Shown: positions 53,470 through 64,000 of the stretch, one piece after another
Position numbering within the stretch: the first letter of the stretch is position 1
Layout: the number at the start of each line of letters is the position of its first letter
DNA from: Lepus europaeus
Taxonomy: Eukaryota; Chordata; Mammalia; Lagomorpha; Leporidae
Assembly: GCF_033115175.1 (NCBI RefSeq)
Contig: NC_084828.1
Location: 96,659,388-96,723,387, forward strand
Direction: 5' to 3'
Length of the DNA stretch: 64,000 bases
Notes under the pieces: generated by a model
What the model was told of the DNA's origin: nothing
The model's input: only the letters and a program-made list of their open reading frames with translations
Database searches by the model: none
Made by a program: the position numbers and the translations under genes

Positions 53470-53635
53470 TTTTTTCCCCAAAGAAACCTTTTATTTAAGG
53501 AATACAAACTTCATGCATTTCATAAGTACAACGTTAGGAATATAGTGATTCTTCCCACCATACCCGCCCTCCCCCTCACTCCCACCTCTCCTTTGCCTCC
53601 CTCTCCCATTCCCAGTTCCATTAGAATTGCTATTT
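53470..53635 (-). mobile_element. Lagomorph L1 3' end, antisense, nested in older L1
   Basis: Reading the minus strand, 'aagtttgtattccttaaat' leads to an AATAAA signal and an A-rich end, preceded by a purine-rich tract. That matches the layout of the L1 3' end at 33529, and it splits the older L1 antisense text on either side. Confidence 0.55.
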
Positions 53636-55514
53636 TAAGAATATTGAGTCCTCCATTTCAGAAACATAGTATATGCATTTATCTAGATCTTTATAACTTC
53701 CATCCCTAAGCAGTGTTTTAAAACTCCCTGTTTTCAGATATTGCACTTTTGTTTTTAAATATTTTATTCTTTTTGATGCTATTGTGAATTAATTTTCTTA
53801 ATTTCATGTTTTATTTTTTGTTGCTAATCTACAGAAATAAAATAGACTTTTATATTGCATATTGATCTTGGATCCTGTAACTTTACTGAACACCTTTATT
53901 AGTTTTAGTAGTTGTTTAATAGATTTCTTAAAATTTACTACATAAATATACCACAAATGAGTAAATACAGTCTAATTCTTCCTTTTCAATCTATATCTTT
54001 ATCTTTTATTGTACTGGCTAGTACAATGAATAGAAGTGGTGATGGTGTCATCTTTGTCTTTTTCCCAATCTTAGGGGGAAAACATTACTTTCTCCTACTA
54101 TTAAGTATGATGATTAGCAGTAGATTCTTTTTGATTCCTGGTTTTATTGTTAGATTTTTGTCATGAATGGCTGTTAGATTCTTATTATGTGCTATTTTGT
54201 GCCTACTCAGATGATTATGTGGCTTCTGTCCTTTATTAGCATGGCGTATCACATTAATTAATTTTTGGATATTAAACCAACTTTGCATTCCTAGGGCAAA
54301 CCACACTTGATCATGGTATATAATCCTTTTTATCTGTTGCTGGATTTGAGTTACTAATATTTTCTTTTTTTTATTGCCATATAGTTTATATAAATTCATT
54401 CCTATTAATTCAGTGGCTTTTAGTATTTTCACAAAGTTGTACAATAATCACTGTAATTCCAGAACATTTTTGTCACCCCAAAAGGAAACTACTCATTAGT
54501 AATTTCCCCTCCCTCCTGGTCCCTGACAACCACTAATCTACTTCCAACTCTACAGATTTGCCCATCTTGGACACTTCACATGAATGAAATCATGTAATAT
54601 GTAGCCTCTTATGACTAGCTTCTTTCAGTTAACGTATGGTTTAATAAGGCAGCATATATCAGTACATCCTTCTTCTTTATGGCTGATGATACCAGGTACT
54701 GGAAAGTCTGTTGGAAAATAGGATTAAAAGTTAAGTTTATTATGGTAAAAAGAAAAATTTGAAATGCTGGCCTCTAAGTATTCTTTGGAAAGTTCATGGG
54801 GAATGTGTATTATGAAAGTAAATACCAAAATAAACTTATCTTTCTGTTTTCTCATGAATTATTTTGAAGTCCCTTCATATTTCATTTTATAGAGATATTT
54901 TAAAAAGATTTATTTTTTTCATTTGAAAGAGCTACAGAGAGTGGTAGAGCCAGAGACAGGGCTCTTCCATCCACTAGGTCACTCTCCAAATGACTGCAAT
55001 GGTGAGAGCTGTGCTGATCCAAAGCCAGGAGCCAGGAGCTTCTTCTGGGTCTCCCACACAGGTGCAAGAGCCCAAGGACTTGGCCATCTTCTACTGCTTT
55101 CCCAGGCCATATCAAAGAGCTGGATCGGAGTGGAGCAGCCGGACACAAACCGGTGCCCATACGGGATGCCAGCACTTCAGACTGGGGCTTTAACCCGCTG
55201 TGCCACAGTGCCGGCCCCTGGAGATATATTTAGCTTATATAGTCATCAGCTTATGGATATTTGTGTTTCCATGTTTTGATTATTACATTGCGTAATGGTT
55301 CTGTGAACGCTCCTGAACCAGTATCTGAGTGACTGTCTCCCCTTCTTTTACAGATATGCCTATGATTAGAGTTACTGAGCCACACAGCAATCCCGTGCTT
55401 TCCCTCTGTAAGCCAGACTGGTTTCCAAAGCAGCAGGGGACCAGGGTTCCATTTTCCCTACACTCTCATCAGCAGTTGATATTGTCAATGGTGACATCTG
55501 CTTTTTCTCTTTTT
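53636..55514 (-). mobile_element. Antisense old LINE-1 continuation
   Basis: On the minus strand at 54350-54170 the ORF2 text [16 protein letters not shown] and [15 protein letters not shown] is legible. Old L1 sequence continues through 54380-54700 (cognate of 'tcaccccaaaaggaaac') and 55300-55510. A C-SINE (54900-55218) interrupts it. Non-functional. Confidence 0.75.
54900..55218 (-). repeat. C-SINE
   Basis: Sits in the antisense L1. Short flank match 'gagatat'. Confidence 0.9.
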
Positions 55515-56062
55515 TTCAGATAGAGACACATTTATTGACTTCAGCGATGCATTTGCGTAATCACCGAGGCCACTATGTGCAGACAGGAGAGGGGAGCTTG
55601 CTGTTTTGGTGCTTTCCTCCTTGGGCCGTCTTGGAGTGCTCACTCTCACTGTGCTTTATGCTTCCCTGGCCTTGGACAGGTGGGTCTCCGCTCGTTCAGC
55701 CTGGAGCGTCTTGCAGGCCTCCTTGGCCTTCGGCTGGAGGATGTGGTCTATGAAAAGCAGCTTTTTTCTGAACGCGCTCCCCTTGAGTCGTCTTAGACTC
55801 CTGGTATCCTCTGAGCAGCCGCTGCGCAGTCCACATCCCCCTTCTCCAGGCTGCTTCTCCGGCATTCCAGGACCAACCGCACCTTTCCACTGACTTCTGC
55901 CAGGACGCCTGCCCTGTCAGCGGGCCGAGTGCTGGAGCCAGGAGTGGACAGTCGCAGGCTTGTGGACCAGCTCAGCCTCGGTCCGCTTCTGGATCTGCTG
56001 CTGGAGTTGTCACTGATGCGTTCATTGATTTCACTGGGGTTCAACCTGATCTTCTTTAGGGT
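55515..56062 (-). pseudogene. RPL19: RPL19 processed pseudogene
   Basis: On the minus strand, ribosomal protein L19 sequence runs from about 56060 (PNETNEIAN region, here PSEINERIS) through RLLRRYRESK (here RLLRGYQESK, near 55815) and VKGNVFKNK (here LKGSAFRKK) to [22 protein letters not shown] (here near 55660-55720). The 3' UTR follows, ending with an AATAAA-type signal near 55530 and an impure A-tail (T-rich on +, 55501-55517). It lacks introns and roughly the first 18-20 codons, has lost about 15 codons between RESKK and VKGN, and carries several frameshifts. It is retrotransposed and non-coding, and abuts an old C-SINE at 56072. Confidence 0.85.
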
Positions 56063-56071
56063 GTGGCCTCC

Positions 56072-56404
56072 TTTTTAAGAAAATGTTTATTTATTCATTG
56101 TCATCTACCTGAATGGCAGAGTGACAGAGAAAGGGAGAGAGAGGCCTTTCATCCATTGGTTCACTCTCCAAATGCCAACAACAGCCAGGGCTGGGCCAGG
56201 TTTAAGCCAGGAGTCCAGAAATCCATACAGGTCTCCCACATGGGGAGCAGTGGCCCAAGTATTGGGCCATCAGCTGCTGTCTCGCCTGGTGAATTAGCAG
56301 GAAGCTGGGGCAGAATGGGCCATTGAGATTTGAACTGGCACTCTCTTATGGGATGTGGGTGTCCCAAGCAGTGGTTTAACCCACTTGCTTACAACTCTGG
56401 CCCA
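56072..56404 (-). repeat. C-SINE (old)
   Basis: Extra 'attgtcatctacctgaat' in the tail region. Borders the RPL19 pseudogene. Confidence 0.8.
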
Positions 56405-57400
56405 AAAGTTTAATTTTTATGAAATATAATTTATGCTTTTTAGGTTGCTTGCATTTCAGCTATCAAGCCTAATAAATCATTACTTAATCCAATGTCAGAA
56501 GATCTATCTATACCTATGCTTCTAACAGTTTTTTTTAAGATTTATATGTTTATTTGAAAGAGTTACAGAGAGGCAGAGAGAGAGAGCGCAAGCGAGCGAG
56601 CAAGTGAGGTCTTCCATCAGCTGGTTCATTCCCCAAATGGCTGCAATGGCCGGAGCTGGGCCATTCCAAAGCCAGGAGCCAGGAGTTTCTTCTAGGTCTC
56701 CCACATAGGTGCAGGGGCCCAAGTACTTGGGCCATCTTCCACTGCTTGCTTTCTCAGGCCATAGCAGAGAGCTGGATCAGAACTGGAACAGCCAGGACTC
56801 AAACCGGCACCCATATGGGATGCCAGCACTGTCTGTGGTGGCTTTACCCCCTTAGGCCACAGCGCCAGCCCCCAACTCCTAACAGTTTTATAGTTGTAGC
56901 ACTTACCTTTGAGTCTTTGGTCTGTTTTTAATTTATGTATACAGCATGAGGTAGGGATCCAGATGAATTATTGTACACATGGTCATCAGTTGTCCCTGAA
57001 CAGTTTGTAGAAAAGACTGTTATGTCCCCACTGATCAGTCTTGGCATCTTTACTGAAAATCAATTGCCTGTAAATGCATGAGTTTATTTCCGGACCCTCA
57101 TTCACATCCTATTAATTATATATCCTCCTTTATCCCAGAACCTCAGTCTTGATTATAGGAACTTGGTAGTAAAATTTTGAAATCAGAAAGTGTCGAGTCC
57201 TACAATTTTGTTATTTTTAAAGATTGTTTTGGCTAGTGAATCCCTTGAATTTCCATATGAATACTAAGATCAGCTTGTCAGTTTCTGCAAAAAAAACAAG
57301 AAAAAAGTCCAAATGGGATTTTTGTTAGGGGTTGCATGGAATTTGTAGATGAGCTTTAAGAGCACTCATAAAGGCTGCTTCACTTTCTCATTGCATCCAT
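56405..57400 (-). mobile_element. Antisense old LINE-1 ORF2 fragment
   Basis: Antisense L1M text such as 'aatccaatgtcagaag' at 56487, 'agttttatagttgtagcactta' broken around 56884, 'gaggtagggatcc' at 56949 and 'attgttttggctag' at 57223. A C-SINE at 56533-56878 with 11-bp duplications interrupts it. Confidence 0.75.
56533..56878 (-). repeat. C-SINE
   Basis: 'ctaacagtttt' at 56522 and 56879. Unusual 'gcgcaagcgagcgagcaagt' in the GA-stretch. Confidence 0.92.
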
Positions 57401-57599
57401 AAGATGTTCTGGATTCGTGGCGTCACTGAACTCACCAAAACCCTCACAATGTGTTGTCTGGATGACTGCCCTGGAGTTGTCTTGTTCTCTAAGCCTTTAA
57501 GTCCACTTTTCTTCTGGTTGCTTGGTCTCAGTGTTGTCAGGATGAGCTACTTAACAGGCTTAAGATCCTTTGGTGACTCCTCTTAGCATCAGAATTCCT

Positions 57600-57760
57600 T
57601 CCTTCATTCAAACAAATGTCCCTAATTCCTTAATATGTCAGGCCTTCTTCTGGGAATACAGCAGTGAACAAAATAAAATAGTTGGCTGTATAGAGCTTCC
57701 ATTCTGGTGTAGGGGTGTAATAAGCAAAGCTAGTCAAATAGGTAGTGAGATGTGTGTGGA
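57600..57760 (+). repeat. L2-like repeat
   Basis: 'gggaatacagcagtgaacaa' and 'tagagcttccattctggtgt' match the L2 3' region. Confidence 0.6.
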
Positions 57761-57835
57761 TTCTTTGAAAAGTTTGTGGAAATGTGTGTTATGAAAAACC
57801 TATGGATGGATTTCAAAAATTTGGTGCAACAAAAT

Positions 57836-58090
57836 CTTTTTTTTTATTTGAAAGAGTGAGAGACACACAGAGAGAGGCAGAGACAGGCATCCGCTGGTTC
57901 ACTTCTCAAATGCTTGCGCTGGGCAGGCCGAAGCTAAGAACATGGCATTCAGTCCTAGTTTCCTGTGTGGGTGGCAGGGACTCAAGTACTTGGGTCATCA
58001 CTCGCTGCCTCCCTGGGCACTCATCAGCAGTAAGGTGCCATCGGAAGTGGAGCTGGGACCTAACGGGTATCTTAACGCTGTGCCCAAAAA
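57836..58090 (-). repeat. C-SINE (old)
   Basis: 'tttatttgaaagagtgagag' to 'tcttaacgctgtgccc'. Confidence 0.75.
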
Positions 58091-58857
58091 CCTGCCGCCC
58101 CAAATACACTTCCTCCATGAGCTTTCTGAGTACCCATGTAGAGTGGACTGCTATGGAGATGGGGAAGGGCAGAGAAGGGGGTAGGGAGAACATGCGATTT
58201 AGATGAGATGATTGAGCAGGGCTTTGCTGGGGTAGGGTACGCACCTATGGTACACACGCATGGGAGGGAAATTCTGTAGAGCAACTGCAGGCTCTGAGCT
58301 GGCAGCCTCCCGGGTGCGTTGGAGGGACATCAGGGAGGCTAGCGGGCTGCGGAGCAGGTGAGAGAAAACTAACCCGCAGCAAGGGGGGAGGTCATGGGAG
58401 GGTTTTGAGCAGAGGAGTAATAGGTCCTCATTGACATTTTAACAAAGTGGGATATGTCTGAAACAGGACTGCTCTGGTGGTGCGGGGAGTGGAGATAAGA
58501 CGAAAGCCAAGAGGCCAGTTGTGTGGGCTGCTTTCCCCTGGGGCGGGCCCCGGACCTAGCCAATGACTTGCTTCTAATGCCTAGGATGTGGGAAGGTGCA
58601 GGGACCGCCCTGCTGAGAACAGGTGTAGGAGAGCAGAGCTTCCTTCCTGCGTGCCCTCTCTTGCTCGCTGTTGAAGTCAACTGCCATCTTGCGTTTCGTG
58701 TTTTGGAGAGGCCCAGCAGCAAATGAACTAAGGGTGGCCTCTGGCTAATAGGCACTGAGCGACTCAGGCCTGCAGCTCAACATCCCATGAGGAAAGACAT
58801 CCTGTCCACAACTGCTTGGGCTTGGAGGCAGATCCTCTTGCAGGTGAGCATTCATAT
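58091..58857. repeat. Ancient interspersed repeat and unassigned DNA
   Basis: 'gagggttttgagcagaggag' (58398) matches the same repeat family as 5901-6307. The right part is unassigned. Confidence 0.4.
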
Positions 58858-58912
58858 AAACAAATATTTATATATTTATTATTATATACTATATATATAT
58901 ATATAGTGTTTA
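58858..58912. repeat. TA-rich microsatellite
   Basis: 'tatatatata' core with flanking ATT repeats. Confidence 0.85.
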
Positions 58913-59035
58913 CTTTTATTATTATTCCAAAATACCATATAGGCTGTAACTCTCCCAAACTCTTTTTATGAAGCGAAGCATCACTTTGATTTCAAAACCA
59001 AAGACACAACACAAAAACTGTAGCCCTATATTCTT

Positions 59036-59398
59036 TTTTTTTTTTAAATATTAGGTTTCTTTTTTTAAATTTTACTTATTTTTTATTTATTTTTTGACAG
59101 GCAGAGTGGATAGTGAGAGAGAGACAGAAAGGTCTTCCTTTTTGCCATTGGTTCACCCTCCAATGGCCACAGCACCGCGCTGATCCGAAGCCAGGAGCCA
59201 GGTGCTTCTCCTGGTCTCCCATGCGGGTGCAGGGCCCAAGCACTTGGGCCATCCTCCACTGCCTTCCCGGGCCATAGCAGAGAGCTGGCCTGGAAGAGAG
59301 GTAACCGGGATAGAATCCGGCGCCCCAACCGGGACTAGAACCCCGTGTGCCGGTGCCACAAGGCAGAGGATTAGCCTGCTGAGCCACGGCGCCAGCCG
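59036..59398 (-). repeat. C-SINE, young type, in L1 ORF2 relic
   Basis: 'tagccctatattctt' (59021) and 'tagacctatattctt' (59399), one mismatch. Confidence 0.92.
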
Positions 59399-60782
59399 TA
59401 GACCTATATTCTTAATGAACATAGGTGCAAAGATTCTCAACAAGATACTAGTAAATCCCATCCAAAACCACATCAAAAAGGTCCTACATCACGATCTGGG
59501 GGATTTATCCCAGAAATCCAAGAGTGATTCAATATTTGCAAATCAATAAACGTCATACATCACATCAACAGAATGAAGAACAAAAACCATATGAACATCT
59601 CAGTAGATGCAGAGAATGCATTTGACAAGATTCAACACCCCTTCATGACAAAACCAATTAGGTATAGGAGGAACACACCTCAAAATTAGGCTGCGTATGA
59701 CAGTCCAACAGCCAATATCGTACGGAATGGGGGAAAGCGGAAGGCGTTTCCCCTCAGATCCAGAACAAGACAAGGATGTCCACTTTCATTGCTCTTTTTC
59801 AGTACAGTACTGGAGGCTTTAGCAAGAGCAATTAAGGAGGAGGAAGAAATAAAGGGCATCAAAGTTGGAAAAGAGGAAGTCAAATTATCCCTGTTTGCGG
59901 GTGACAGATGTTGTGCACCGAGGAACCTAAACATGCCACCAAAAAGCTGTTAGAACTCCTTGTGTAAAGCTGCAGGCTAAACAGCAAACACAGGAGCTTT
60001 TTTTATAGGCAATGGACTCATTCAAAGAGAAACCAGGAAAGAAATCCCATTCACAATAGCCACAAAACATATGTAGGAACACTTTAGCCAAAGAAGTGAG
60101 AGATCTCTACAATGAAAATTATCAAACATTGGTGAAAGAGATCAGGAAGCACACAAAAAAGGAAAGATATTCCTTGCTCGTGGATATGGAAGAATCCGTA
60201 TCATTAAAATGCCTGTACAATCTAAAGCAAGCTACAGAGACAATGAAATCCCTGCCAGATACCCATGATATTCTTTACAGAATTAGAAAAAGCAATCCTA
60301 AAATTCCTATGGAATCACAAAAAAGACCCAGAATAGCCAAGGAGATCCTGAGCAAGAAAAATCAAGATAGAGGCATTAAAATACCTGATTTCAAAGTATA
60401 CAACAAAGCCGTAGTAATTAAACATAATGTTGGCATGAAAACAGACACATAGATCAATGAAACAGAACAGAGAACTCAGAAATTAATCTGCATACATACA
60501 GCCAACTGATATCTGACAAAAGTGCTCAGACCATCCAATGGAGTGAGGATGGTCTCTTCAACAAGTGGAGCTGGCAAAACTAGATATACACATGTAGAAG
60601 AATGAAATTAGATCCGTGCCTTTCACCATATACAAAAGATCAACTCAATATGGGACAAAGACTTAAATGAAGACGCAAGACCATGAAGTTGCTGGAAGAA
60701 AACAGAGGAAACACTCCAAGACACTGGCATAGGGGTTGCCTTCTTGGATAAGACTCCCAAAGTACAGGCAACAAAAGCAAAT

Positions 60783-61107
60783 TGGGGGGCTGGTGCTGTG
60801 CTGTAGTGGGTGAAGCCGCTGCCTGCAGTGCCAGCATCCCATATGGGCGCTGGTTCAAGTCCCAGCTGCTCCACTTCGTATCCAGCTCTCTGCTGTGGCC
60901 TGGGATAGCAGTAGAGGATGGCCCAAGTCCTTGGGCCCCTGCACCTACATGGGAGACCTGGAAGAAGCTCCTGGCTCCTGGCTTCGGATCGGCACAGTTC
61001 TGGCCGTTGCGGCCATCTGGGGCAGTGAACCAGCGGGTGGAAGACCTTTCTTCTCTCTCTCTGCTTCTGCCTCTCTGTAACTTTGCATTTCAAATAAATT
61101 TTTTTTA
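60783..61107 (+). repeat. C-SINE in L1 ORF2 relic
   Basis: 'aaaagcaaat' at 60773 and 61108. Confidence 0.92.
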
Positions 61108-61260
61108 AAAAGCAAATCTGAACAAATGGGACTGTATCAAACTCAGCAGCTTCTGCATAGCAAAGGAAATGAATACTAGAGTGAAGAGACATCCAACAGA
61201 AAGGGAAGGAACGCTTGCAAGCTACCTATTCAACAGAGGATTCATATCCAATACAACTTT

Positions 61261-61303
61261 TAAAAAATGTATTTATTTATTTGAAAGAGTTACACAGAGG
61301 GAG

Positions 61304-61346
<43 letters not shown>

Positions 61347-61601
61347 CTTCCACCCGCTGGCTCACTCCCCAATTGGCCACAATGGCTGGAGCTGTGCCAA
61401 TCTGAAGCCAGAGTCAAGAGTTTCTTCCAGGTCTCCCACGCGGGTGCAGGGACCCAAGGACTTGGGCCATCTTCGACTGCTTTCCCAGGCCACAGCAGAG
61501 AGCTGGATTGGAAGTGGAATAGCCAGGACTTGAACCAACACCCATATGGGATGTTGGCACTGGAGGCGGTGGCTTTACCCGCTACACCACAGCCTGGCCC
61601 C
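61261..61601 (-). repeat. C-SINE in L1 ORF2 relic
   Basis: Long (GA)n at 61311-61343. Imperfect duplication around 'catatc..acttt'. Confidence 0.9.
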
Positions 61602-62116
61602 ACATATCAGCAACTTTAAGAACTCAACAACAAAGAAATGACAAATTGAGTTAAGAAATGGGCAAAGAACTATATTTCTCAAAAGAAATACAAGTGGCCA
61701 ACAAATATGTGAAAAAATGTTCAACATCACTAGCCATCAGGGAAATGCAAATCAAAACCACAATGAGATATCCCCTCACCCCTGTCAGACTGGCTAAAAT
61801 CCAAAACAGAGTAACAAATGCTGGCGAGGATGTGGACAAAGGGGAACGAACACTTACACACTACTGGAGGGAATGTAAATTAGTGCAGCCACTGTGGAAG
61901 ACAGTATGGAGATTTTTAAAAAACTAGAAATAAACTTGCCATAGGATTCAGCAGTTCCACTACTGGGTATATGCCCAAAACATATGACACGTTGTATGAA
62001 AGAGATGCCTGCCCACCGTGCTTACAGCAGCGCTGTTCACTATAGGCAAAATATGGAATCAACCAAAGGCTTCATCAGATGAATGGATAAAGAGACTTTA
62101 TTTATTTATTTTTTTG

Positions 62117-62433
62117 TGGGGCCAGTGTTTTTGTGGAACATCAAGTTAAGCCACCACTTGCATCACCGACATCTCATGTTGGAGTTCTGGTTCGAGTCCC
62201 AGCTGCTCCACTTCTGATTCAGCTCCCTGCTAATGCAACTGGAAAAGCAGCAGAAGATTGCCTAAGTGCTAGGACCCTTGCCACCCACATGGGAGACCTG
62301 GATGGAGTTCCAGACTCCTGGTTTTAGCCTGGCCCAGCCCTGGCCATTGTAACCATTTAGGGAGTGAACCAGTGGATGCAAGACCCCTTTCTCTTTGCCT
62401 TTTCTTCTCTGTCACTCTGCCTTTCAAATAAAG
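62117..62433 (+). repeat. C-SINE (old subfamily)
   Basis: 'ggggccagtgtttttgtgga' to 'caaataaagaaat', tail-to-tail with the next copy. Confidence 0.88.
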
Positions 62434-62439
62434 AAATTT

Positions 62440-62766
62440 TTTTTTTTTGACAAGCAGATTTAGACAGTGAGAGAGAGAGAGACAGAGCAAGGTCTTCCTT
62501 TCCGTTGGTTCACCCCCCAAATGGCTGCTACTGCCAGTGCACTGTGCCAATTCGAAGCCAGGAGCCAGGTGCTTCCTCCTGGTCTCCCATGTGGATGCAG
62601 GGTCCAGACACTTGGGCCATCCTCCACTGCCTTCCCGGGCCACAGCAGAGAGCTGGACTGGAAGAGGAACAACCGGGACAGAATCCGGCGCCTCAACTGG
62701 GACTAGAACCCGGTGTGCTGGCGCCACAGGCGGAGGGTTAGCCTAGTGAGCTGTGGTGCTGGCCAA
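62440..62766 (-). repeat. C-SINE, young type
   Basis: Inserted in the tail of the preceding copy: 'aagaaattttt' precedes it and 'aagaaatcttt' follows. Confidence 0.9.
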
Positions 62767-62797
62767 GAAATCTTTAAAGAAACAGTTTTGTGTTATG

Positions 62798-63083
62798 TAT
62801 TGGAACTGTTGAGGGGGGGAAGGGAGAGTGAGAGACCTCTTATCAGCTAGTTCATCCCCTACATGTCTGCAACAACCAGAGGGTGAACCACACCAAAGGC
62901 AGGAGCCTGGAACAATCCAGATCTCCCATGTGAGTGGCAGGGCCCCCAGTACTTGAGCTGTGGCCCAGGGTGCACACTAGCAGGAGCTGGAATCAGAAGT
63001 AGAGCCAGGACTTGGACTCTAATATGGGATGTGAACGTCCAAAGTGGCGTCCTTATCACTCCCCAAATGCCCACTCCCCCAAA
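62798..63083 (-). repeat. C-SINE (old, degraded)
   Basis: 'agcatgaa'-type tail lost; 'gagcctggaacaatccagat' and 'ccaaagtggcgtccttatc' remain. Confidence 0.6.
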
Positions 63084-63393
63084 TCACATTTTTGGTGACA
63101 TAACTGTTGTCCTGAAACATCTGGTTGGGAGCACGGCTGCTCAGTTTGAGGGGAAAGGCAGCACGGCAGTTCAGAGGAGGCCTAAATCAACCTCAGAGAC
63201 AGGGGCCTGAACAGACTGAGCATCTTGGAGGGAAGTGGGGTAGGCGTGAAGTTCTCCAAAAGGTAGCTCAGTTATCAGTGCCTGGAGAGTCCCAGACTGT
63301 ACATTTCTGTGACTCTGTTTGTCTTTGACTTCCCAGGCCCTAGAAATCTATACTTACTAAATTGCTGGGTGAATTATTTTGGTAATGATTTTC
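63084..63393. other. Intergenic, unassigned
   Basis: No feature recognised. Confidence 0.5.
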
Positions 63394-63719
63394 TTTTTTT
63401 TTTTTTTTTAAAGATTTATTTATTTGAAAGACAGTTACAGAGAGAGGTAGAGACAGAGAGAAAGGTCTTTCATCCGCTGGTTCACTCCACAATTGGCTGC
63501 AGTGGCTGGAACAGCACTGATCCGAAGCCAGGAGCCAGGAGCTTCTTCCGTGTCTCCCACGTGGATGCAGGGGCCCAAGGACTTGGGCCATCTTCTACCA
63601 CTTTCCCAGGCCATAGCAGAGAGCTGGATCGGAAGTGAAGCAGCCAGGACTGGAACTGGTGCCCATATGGGATGCCAGCACTGCAGCCAGTGGCTTTCCC
63701 CACCACGCCACACCAGCCC
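63394..63719 (-). repeat. C-SINE
   Basis: 'aaagatttatttatttgaaa' to 'cacgccacaccagccc'. Confidence 0.92.
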
Positions 63720-63911
63720 TGTGTGCATCTATCTTGAGATGGTTAGGGTTGGAAATGCCTAGAATTAATGACGTAGTTTTTTTCAGTGGTTACATTCTGG
63801 CAAGTATCAGAAAAACAGCTATGGCCTTGATTCTACAACTTGTCATTGTGACCTTAGGGGTGGGTCTATTTCAACTCTGAGTCTGTTTTCACATCTGTAA
63901 AACTAGGGTTC

Positions 63912-64000
63912 GGGGATGGGTTCTGTGGTGCAGGGAGTTAAGCTGCCGCTTCGGGACTCCCGCATCCCATATCAGAGTGTGTGGGACTGAGTTCCACCTC
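63912..64000 (+). repeat. C-SINE, cut by window end
   Basis: 'ggggatgggttctgtggtgc' head of the old subfamily, running off the edge. Confidence 0.85.

Larger units (their letters stand above)
52735..53470 (-). mobile_element. Antisense old LINE-1 (ORF2 3' part) with MER5 inserted
   Basis: Antisense L1M text, for example 'gttaaaaattgattgcttatagacatgtgggttt' broken around 52966, 'attctaggtctttgac' at 53118 and 'gattaatttggg' at 53443. A MER5-type element at 53215-53420 interrupts it. Heavily diverged. Confidence 0.7.
58930..62098 (+). mobile_element. Old LINE-1 ORF2 relic split by three C-SINEs
   Basis: Sense-strand L1 reverse-transcriptase and C-terminal ORF2 text: SFYEASITLISKP near 58960, KSINVI..INR near 59540, [13 protein letters not shown] near 59610, RTRQGCPLS near 59765, LFAGD at 59893, QKRPRIAKEILSKKN near 60320 and PDFKVYNKAVVIK near 60390. 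Further L1 text runs to 62098. The catalytic F-A-D-D box reads F-A-G-D, and many stops and frameshifts occur. C-SINEs at 59036, 60783 and 61261 interrupt it, and the 3' UTR is missing. Confidence 0.9.

Noticed and set aside
54085-54444. 119-codon minus-strand frame
   Set aside because: Antisense L1 ORF2 fragment ([14 protein letters not shown]), degraded.
60096-60452. 118-codon open frame as a possible small gene
   Set aside because: Its text (QKRPRIAKEILSKKN, PDFKVYNKAVVIK) is L1 ORF2, flanked by more L1.
60623-61192. 189-codon minus-strand frame
   Set aside because: Crosses an L1/C-SINE/L1 boundary; the SINE has no coding function.

Overview
The window is nuclear DNA from a lagomorph, most probably the European rabbit. 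The main evidence is about 60 copies of the lagomorph-specific tRNA-derived C-SINE, recognisable by the head 'ggggccggcgctgtgg', the core 'gcccaagtacttgggcc' and the tail 'caaataaataaat'. Lagomorph LINE-1 3' ends with the tail 'ttaaataaaagtt' are also present. No bacterial, phage or organellar content was seen.

One protein-coding gene is present, on the + strand: DCUN1D1 (DCN1/SCCRO), a co-E3 for cullin neddylation. All seven coding exons can be read: 2985-2987, 17635-17851, 19083-19251, 21282-21412, 36698-36780, 37011-37107 and 39694-39773. They have GT/AG borders and compatible phases, and join into an uninterrupted 259-residue frame (780 nt with stop). The promoter and exon 1 sit in a CpG island at about 2390-3560. 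Exon 1 contributes only the ATG. A long AT-rich 3' UTR follows the stop, with candidate poly(A) signals at 39811, 42464 and 43912.

Layout: 1-2390 is upstream DNA with ancient repeats. 2390-3560 is the CpG island. 2988-17634 is intron 1, dense in SINEs up to 13.7 kb and then almost SINE-free to exon 2. 17.6-21.4 kb holds exons 2-4, with a Tigger/pogo-like DNA transposon in intron 3. 21.4-36.7 kb is intron 4, which carries an antisense olfactory-receptor pseudogene, about 16 SINEs, a young 5'-truncated L1 and a retrocopy nested in a SINE. 36.7-39.8 kb holds exons 5-7. 39.77 to about 43.95 kb is the 3' UTR. From about 44 to 64 kb is intergenic DNA: a U2 snRNA fragment, old antisense L1 relics, an RPL19 processed pseudogene (- strand), a sense L1 ORF2 relic split by SINEs, and many further C-SINEs.

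I found no undescribed multi-gene system. The observations most worth checking are inverted C-SINE pairs closely flanking exons 5-6 (possible circular RNA), target-site duplications that record nested insertions, a 72-bp internally deleted C-SINE with intact duplications, the U2 fragment, the retrocopy inside a SINE, and SINE-free blocks around the conserved parts of the gene and in the intergenic part. Repeat names come from remembered consensus features, without a database search.
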